DNA of 64,000 bases, from assembly GCA_017936685.1 (NCBI GenBank), contig JAGBFA010000011.1, positions 62,001-126,000 of the forward strand. The letters are read 5' to 3'. Positions 60,386 through 64,000 of the stretch are shown in pieces (positions within the stretch are counted from its first letter, which is position 1; every line of letters starts with the position of its first letter). A program made the translations under genes and the position numbers. Source of the stretch: Alistipes sp. Lineage in GTDB: Bacteria > Bacteroidota > Bacteroidia > Bacteroidales > Rikenellaceae. Under the pieces are notes generated by a model. The model did no database searches. It saw only the letters and a program-made list of their open reading frames with translations, and was not told the DNA's origin.

Positions 60386-61438
60386 TTACTTGCCCGACGA
60401 GGTGCCGCTCTCCAAGATGCTGACTATCGAGAAGAGCGTGAAGCAGATGGCACCGAAGCCCACTAACACGTGCGAGGGCGTGAAGTAGTAGGGGTTGACG
60501 GTGGAATACTCAGTCAGAAATGCCGCTAAAAAGAGTGCCGTGAGAGCCGTCATGACGGGTATGAGCGGTATGCGCTTGGCCAGCGGATAGTCGGCGCGCC
60601 ACACCTTGGCCAGCAGCAGCACCTTGCTCGATATGCTGTAACAGATCAGTCCCAAGCCTATCATTATGCAGCCTATGTCCTGAAACTTGTCGCCGATGTT
60701 TCCTATCACGATTATCGTACCCCATACCAGTGCGGCCGTACCCATGCCCAGTACGAGCTGCGGCCAGCGGCGACGGTCGGTCTGGGTGTAGGTGTTGCGC
60801 GTCTGTCGCACGATACTGGCAACCAATGCTATGAGTCCCGTGCAGACGCAGGCTATGCCGCCCATCACCGTCCCGGCCACTAATGCCGACGGACTGCGGT
60901 CGGCATGCAGCAGCAGGATTATTGCCCATACCCACGCCGCTAAGGCTGCCAGCGTGACTATCGTGATGAGCGTAAAGCCCATGCCGCGCGAATAGGCGGC
61001 CGGATTGGGTGTCGAATCGTCGCGCTTGGAGTTTTCGGGGATCAGCGTGAAGCGCACCGATGATGTGGCCGCCGTCGAGACGCACAGGGAGATGAGTCCG
61101 AGTCCCGCCACCACGTGGCCGGCCACGAAGAGCGCAGGCTCGGTGTGGGTGCGGAATATCCAGATGCCGATGCAGAGCGTGGCCGCGGCTACGCCGTAGC
61201 CTATGGCCGGATAGACGAATCGCAATATGGGGCGGTAGGTGCCTATGATCTGTCTGATGATGGTGGCCGCCGTGCAGAAGAGTGCTATGCAGATCGATCC
61301 CAAGAAGAATATCACCGGTGCGGCCGTGAGCCGTGCCGTATCGTCGCCCGTGCAGTAGACCTGCCAGCCGAAAAACATACATATCAAGGCCATGACCAAC
61401 GGTATGGCTCTGAACAAAACGCTTATTCCGTAATTCAT
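60386..61438 (-). CDS. DUF2776/YhiM-like inner-membrane protein
   Basis: A 350-residue membrane protein with about ten helices. It closely resembles E. coli YhiM as I recall it: the order PLAKRIPLIPVMTALTALFL, then FTPSHVLVGFGAICFTLFSI VSILESG parallels SLANRIPMIPVFTCLFCLFL and VLVGLGAVCFTLFSIVSILE. FVAGHVVAGLGLISLCVSTA also matches, and the lengths are equal. YhiM is linked to acid and osmotic stress, with no defined biochemical activity. The gene is convergent with the GNAT gene and isolated from others. Confidence 0.85.
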   Translation of the reverse strand: MNYGISVLFRAIPLVMALICMFFGWQVYCTGDDTARLTAAPVIFFLGSICIALFCTAATIIRQIIGTYRPILRFVYPAIGYGVAAATLCIGIWIFRTHTEPALFVAGHVVAGLGLISLCVSTAATSSVRFTLIPENSKRDDSTPNPAAYSRGMGFTLITIVTLAALAAWVWAIILLLHADRSPSALVAGTVMGGIACVCTGLIALVASIVRQTRNTYTQTDRRRWPQLVLGMGTAALVWGTIIVIGNIGDKFQDIGCIMIGLGLICYSISSKVLLLAKVWRADYPLAKRIPLIPVMTALTALFLAAFLTEYSTVNPYYFTPSHVLVGFGAICFTLFSIVSILESGTSSGK

Positions 61439-61590
61439 ATCGTCAATAAATATATTATGTATAAAGGTTCGTAACTCTCTTGCCGCGCTTCATCTTCATA
61501 AAACGCGCCAGAATTTGCCCGACGGACGATATTTGCGGGAATGCGGCTGCGATAGCGGCGGAATACGGGATCAGTCTTACTTTCCGATGG

Positions 61591-61747
61591 AGGGTGCATA
61601 CCCGACCGTGGGAGTCTCGCCGAACGGGAGAACTTTGCCGACCAAAAAAGAGATTCTCACGTCGCGGCCGATAGCCGCTCCTCAGAATGACAGGACGGGC
61701 GTTTTTGTCGTTCACCACCAGATTCTTCGCTGCCGTTCAGAATGACA
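61591..61747 (+). repeat. Family B repeat block B10
   Basis: Starts with GAGGGTGCATACCCGACCGT (hairpin GGGT-gcat-ACCC, complementary to itself but different from the GGGC/GCCC versions), then GATTCTCACGTC with GCGGC-cgata-GCCGC and TCCTCAGAATGACAGG, then AGATTCTTCG and TCAGAATGACAG. Confidence 0.78.
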
Positions 61748-61783
61748 GAACTGTGGGAATAGTCTCCAAAGAATTATGCGCCA

Positions 61784-61905
61784 TTTTTTCGTCAAAAGCG
61801 GTATTATGCAACGCAAACGAAGATCGCCCAGATGGGACATACTGGTGTATTTCCCATTTGGGCGAGCAAGTGCGCGGAAGCAGAATGCCGTTTTTTACGA
61901 AAAAA
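61784..61905 (-). repeat. Family A palindromic repeat, copy A9 (abuts stop codon)
   Basis: Reverse-oriented. On the minus strand it begins TTTTTTCGTAAAAAACGGC at the base after the TGA of the GT2 gene. Core CGCCCAAATGGGAAATACA / AGTATGTCCCATCTGGGCG. GGGA/TCCC is as in A3, with some mismatches near the loop. Confidence 0.82.
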
Positions 61906-62796
61906 TCACGAAAAAAATATGGCACGGGAGATATGCCAACGCATGATGATGAGGTAGCGCGACTGCGAGGGACGGTGCACCGTGCACAGCAGCAGGGTGG
62001 CGAACCACTTGAAGATCTCACCTATATATAATCGCGTGAGGCGGTGATGCAGTACGGCTCGGCGACGCTGGCTGCGGCCGGTGTTGAGGCAGAGGGCGGA
62101 GAAGTAGTCGCGCGTGAGCTTGCGCGGCGGAATGATATGATACATGACGGCGCGCGGAGTGTAGAAGCAACGCTCGCCGCCGGCCGATAGCCGCTCGAAT
62201 AGTTCGCTCTCCTCGCCGCCGGAGAGTGTCGCGCCGCAGCGGCCGAGCGAGGTGTCGAATGCGCCGTAACGCTCTATTATAGAGCGGCGCACGGCCATGT
62301 TGCCGCCGCCCGGGATACGTCCTCGCGGGAACTCGCGCACACGGTCGCCGAAGTTCATCGGATTGGCTATCGGACGCTCGGTGTAGCGCGATATCCAGCG
62401 CGGGCGGCCGGTGGGGTACTCGGCGATGATCGCGCCGCCGGCCGAGGCCGCCTCGGGGCGGCTGTCGAACAGGTCGATATAGGCCGAGATGAAGTCGGGC
62501 ACGATGCGCTCGTCGTCGTCGATGATGGCTATGTACTCGCCCGAGGAGTGTGCTATGCCGCAGTTGCGCGCATAAGAGAGACCCTGCCGCGGCTCCGCAA
62601 CGCAGCGTATGTTCAGTCCGTGGTGCGAGGCGGCGAAGTCGCGCACCACCTGCGAGGTGTCGTCCGAGGAGTTGTTGTCCACAACGACGCACTCCCACTC
62701 TGCGGCGGGTGCGCTCTGCGCGGCGACCGAGTCGAGCGTGGTGAGCAGCTGCCGGCTGCGGTTGTAGGTGGCTATGATCAGCGACAGACGTATCAT
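61906..62796 (-). CDS. Glycosyltransferase family 2 protein
   Basis: A 296-residue GT-A fold enzyme. The nucleotide-sugar region is LSLIIATYNRSRQLLTTLDS VAAQ, VVVDNNSSDDTSQVV and RQGLSYARNCGIAHSSGEYI AIIDDDERIVP, with the metal-binding DDD. IPGGGNMAVRRSIIERYGAF DTSLGR and GGEESELFERL supply the acceptor side. A basic C-terminus with a hydrophobic stretch (EIFKWFATLLLCTVHR) may contact the membrane. Donor and acceptor are unknown. The last codons IFFS and the TGA lie inside T-rich sequence belonging to, or duplicated from, the neighbouring family A repeat end, so the natural C-terminus may have been altered by the insertion. Confidence 0.9.
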   Translation of the reverse strand: MIRLSLIIATYNRSRQLLTTLDSVAAQSAPAAEWECVVVDNNSSDDTSQVVRDFAASHHGLNIRCVAEPRQGLSYARNCGIAHSSGEYIAIIDDDERIVPDFISAYIDLFDSRPEAASAGGAIIAEYPTGRPRWISRYTERPIANPMNFGDRVREFPRGRIPGGGNMAVRRSIIERYGAFDTSLGRCGATLSGGEESELFERLSAGGERCFYTPRAVMYHIIPPRKLTRDYFSALCLNTGRSQRRRAVLHHRLTRLYIGEIFKWFATLLLCTVHRPSQSRYLIIMRWHISRAIFFS

Positions 62797-62854
62797 GATG
62801 CAAAGTTAGGATTTTTATCCGTATCTTTACGGCCGAATCGCTATTTTTACACAG

Positions 62855-63511
62855 ATGAAGACACAACTCGCAATATTCGATCTCGACGGCACGCTGCTCG
62901 ACACGATCGACGATCTGGCCGCTGCGGCCGATCACGTGCTGGCCGTGCGCTCGCTGCCGCGTCATACGACCGAGGCTTACCGTCAGATGGTGGGCGGCGG
63001 CATACGTATGCTGATGCGGCGCGCCCTGCCCGAGCACCTGCGCACCGACGAGTACATAGACCGGTGCCTTGCGGATTTCGTTGCCTATTATACGGAAAAC
63101 ATCGACCGCCGCACACGCCCCTACGAGGGCATCAAACAGCTGCTGACCGAGTTGTCGCGGCGCGGAGTGAAGATGGCCGTGGCCTCGAACAAGTTTCAGG
63201 CCGGCACCGAGCGGCTCGTCGGGAGGTTCTTCCCCGATGCCGGTTTCGTCGCCGTCAGCGGCAACCGCGAGGGCATGCCGCTGAAACCCGATGCGGCCGT
63301 GGTGGAGCAGATCATCGCCCGTGCCGGCGTCGACCGCTCGGGCGTGGTGATGATAGGCGACTCGGGAGTGGATATCGCAACGGCGCGCAATGCCGAGATA
63401 CGCTCGATAGGCGTCACGTGGGGCTTCCGCTCGCGCGAGGAGCTTGCGGCGGCCGGAGCCGACGAGATAGTATCCACCGCAGACGAGCTGCGAGAGGCCA
63501 TATTGGGCTAA
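62855..63511 (+). CDS. HAD-family phosphatase, phosphoglycolate phosphatase-like
   Basis: A 218-residue HAD hydrolase. The nucleophile is D9 in AIFDLDGTLLDTIDDLAAA. The cap domain spans about 18-85, motif II is in VASNKFQ, the Lys in MPLKPDA is motif III, and IGDSGVDIATARNA is motif IV. GVTWGFRSREELAAAGADEI is typical of Gph-type phosphatases. Likely substrate 2-phosphoglycolate or a related small phosphate. The stop overlaps the convergent sigma54 regulator gene by 4 bases. Confidence 0.9.
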   Translation: MKTQLAIFDLDGTLLDTIDDLAAAADHVLAVRSLPRHTTEAYRQMVGGGIRMLMRRALPEHLRTDEYIDRCLADFVAYYTENIDRRTRPYEGIKQLLTELSRRGVKMAVASNKFQAGTERLVGRFFPDAGFVAVSGNREGMPLKPDAAVVEQIIARAGVDRSGVVMIGDSGVDIATARNAEIRSIGVTWGFRSREELAAAGADEIVSTADELREAILG

Positions 63512-64000
63512 TCGAGACAGTAGGCGCGCACGTCGTCGGCCGTGATGCGGTCGTTGCAGAGTATGGTCAGACGCTCGACGGCGTTGCGCAGCTGACGGAC
63601 GTTGCCTGTCCACGGCATCGACGACAACTCTGCCATGGCCTGCTCGTCGACGGTGATGGCATTGCGTCCGCGGCTCTTGCATATATCGTCGATGAAGTGA
63701 TCGACCAACAGCTCCACGTCGCCCTTGCGCTCGCGCAGCGGCGGCACATGTATCACTATCACGCTCAGACGATGGTAGAGATCCTCGCGGAAGTTGCCGC
63801 GGCTGATCTCGTCGCGTATGTTCTTGTTGGTGGCGGCCACCACGCGCACGTCGACCGATATGTCCTTGTCGCCGCCCACACGCGTGATCTTGTTCTCTTG
63901 CAATGCGCGCAGCACCTTGGCCTGCGCCGAGAGCGACATGTCGCCGATCTCGTCCATGAAGAGCGTGCCGCCGTCGGCCAGCTCGAACTTGCCCTTGCGC
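63508..64000 (-). CDS. Sigma54-dependent transcriptional activator, C-terminal part
   Basis: The visible ~163 residues are the second half of a sigma54-interacting AAA+ domain. Walker B is LADGGTLFMDEIGDMSLSAQ; then LRVLQE-like AKVLRALQENKITRVGG, DVRVVAATNKNIRDEISRGN FREDLYHRLSVIVIHVPPLR ERKGDVELL and WTGNVRQLRNAVERLTIL. Upstream parts (GAFTGA loop, Walker A, any receiver domain) lie outside the window. The protein ends ITADDVRAYCLD, right after the AAA+ lid, with no Fis-type helix-turn-helix, which most NtrC-like activators have. Confidence 0.92.
   Translation of the reverse strand, partial: RKGKFELADGGTLFMDEIGDMSLSAQAKVLRALQENKITRVGGDKDISVDVRVVAATNKNIRDEISRGNFREDLYHRLSVIVIHVPPLRERKGDVELLVDHFIDDICKSRGRNAITVDEQAMAELSSMPWTGNVRQLRNAVERLTILCNDRITADDVRAYCLD

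Overview
This window is chromosomal DNA from a GC-rich member of the Bacteroidales; a Rikenellaceae/Alistipes-like gut bacterium is my best guess. The evidence is a SusC/SusD pair, BACON-domain lipoproteins, the bamD-rpoZ(Rpb6-like)-coaBC-recN block, a PF14121-type putative porin, and many promoters with the Bacteroidetes -7 element TAnnTTTG in place of a sigma70 -10 box. The genus is inferred, not proven. I saw no rRNA, tRNA, CRISPR array, insertion sequence or transposase.

Layout. 1-2.0 kb: three unrecognised minus-strand genes, possibly prophage-derived. 3.2-6.9 kb: etfB-etfA-acyl-CoA dehydrogenase operon. 7.5-11.1 kb (minus): lytic transglycosylase, putative porin, phosphatidylserine synthase. 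11.2-14.0 kb: mannose-1-phosphate guanylyltransferase and a secreted GH13 enzyme. 15.1-28.4 kb: a transport and catabolism locus. A surface BACON/FN3 lipoprotein diverges from SusC-SusD, a calcineurin-like phosphoesterase lipoprotein, an sn-glycerol-1-phosphate dehydrogenase homologue and a GlpT-like organophosphate transporter. 29.0-33.2 kb: bamD-rpoZ-coaBC-recN. 33-47 kb: acyl-CoA ligase, queG, a giant DUF2723 membrane protein, cysS, prfB, namZ, a transglutaminase-like protein and a pseudouridine synthase. 47-54 kb: MATE pump, clostripain-like lipoprotein, DUF4919, dapA, ligA. 54-64 kb: yceD-rpmF-plsX, fabD, a ROK regulator, GNAT, a YhiM-like protein, a GT2 glycosyltransferase, a HAD phosphatase and the end of a sigma54 activator.

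The most attractive candidate system is the 15-28 kb locus. Read together, it looks like surface capture of a phosphoglycerol-containing polymer or lipid headgroup, phosphodiester cleavage, uptake of glycerol phosphate through a GlpT-type antiporter carrying an unusual ~118-residue periplasmic insertion, and oxidation to DHAP by a dehydrogenase specific for the sn-1 enantiomer. That enantiomer occurs in phosphatidylglycerol headgroups, type I lipoteichoic acid and archaeal lipids. The substrate is inference.

The second striking feature is three interspersed repeat families filling most intergenic gaps. Family A is a ~120 bp imperfect palindrome. Its arms co-vary between copies, and four copies begin exactly at the base after a stop codon, always in the same orientation relative to the gene. 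Family B carries a small hairpin whose stem sequence differs between copies but stays self-complementary (at least six different stems). Family C is a ~150 bp block that sits next to B.
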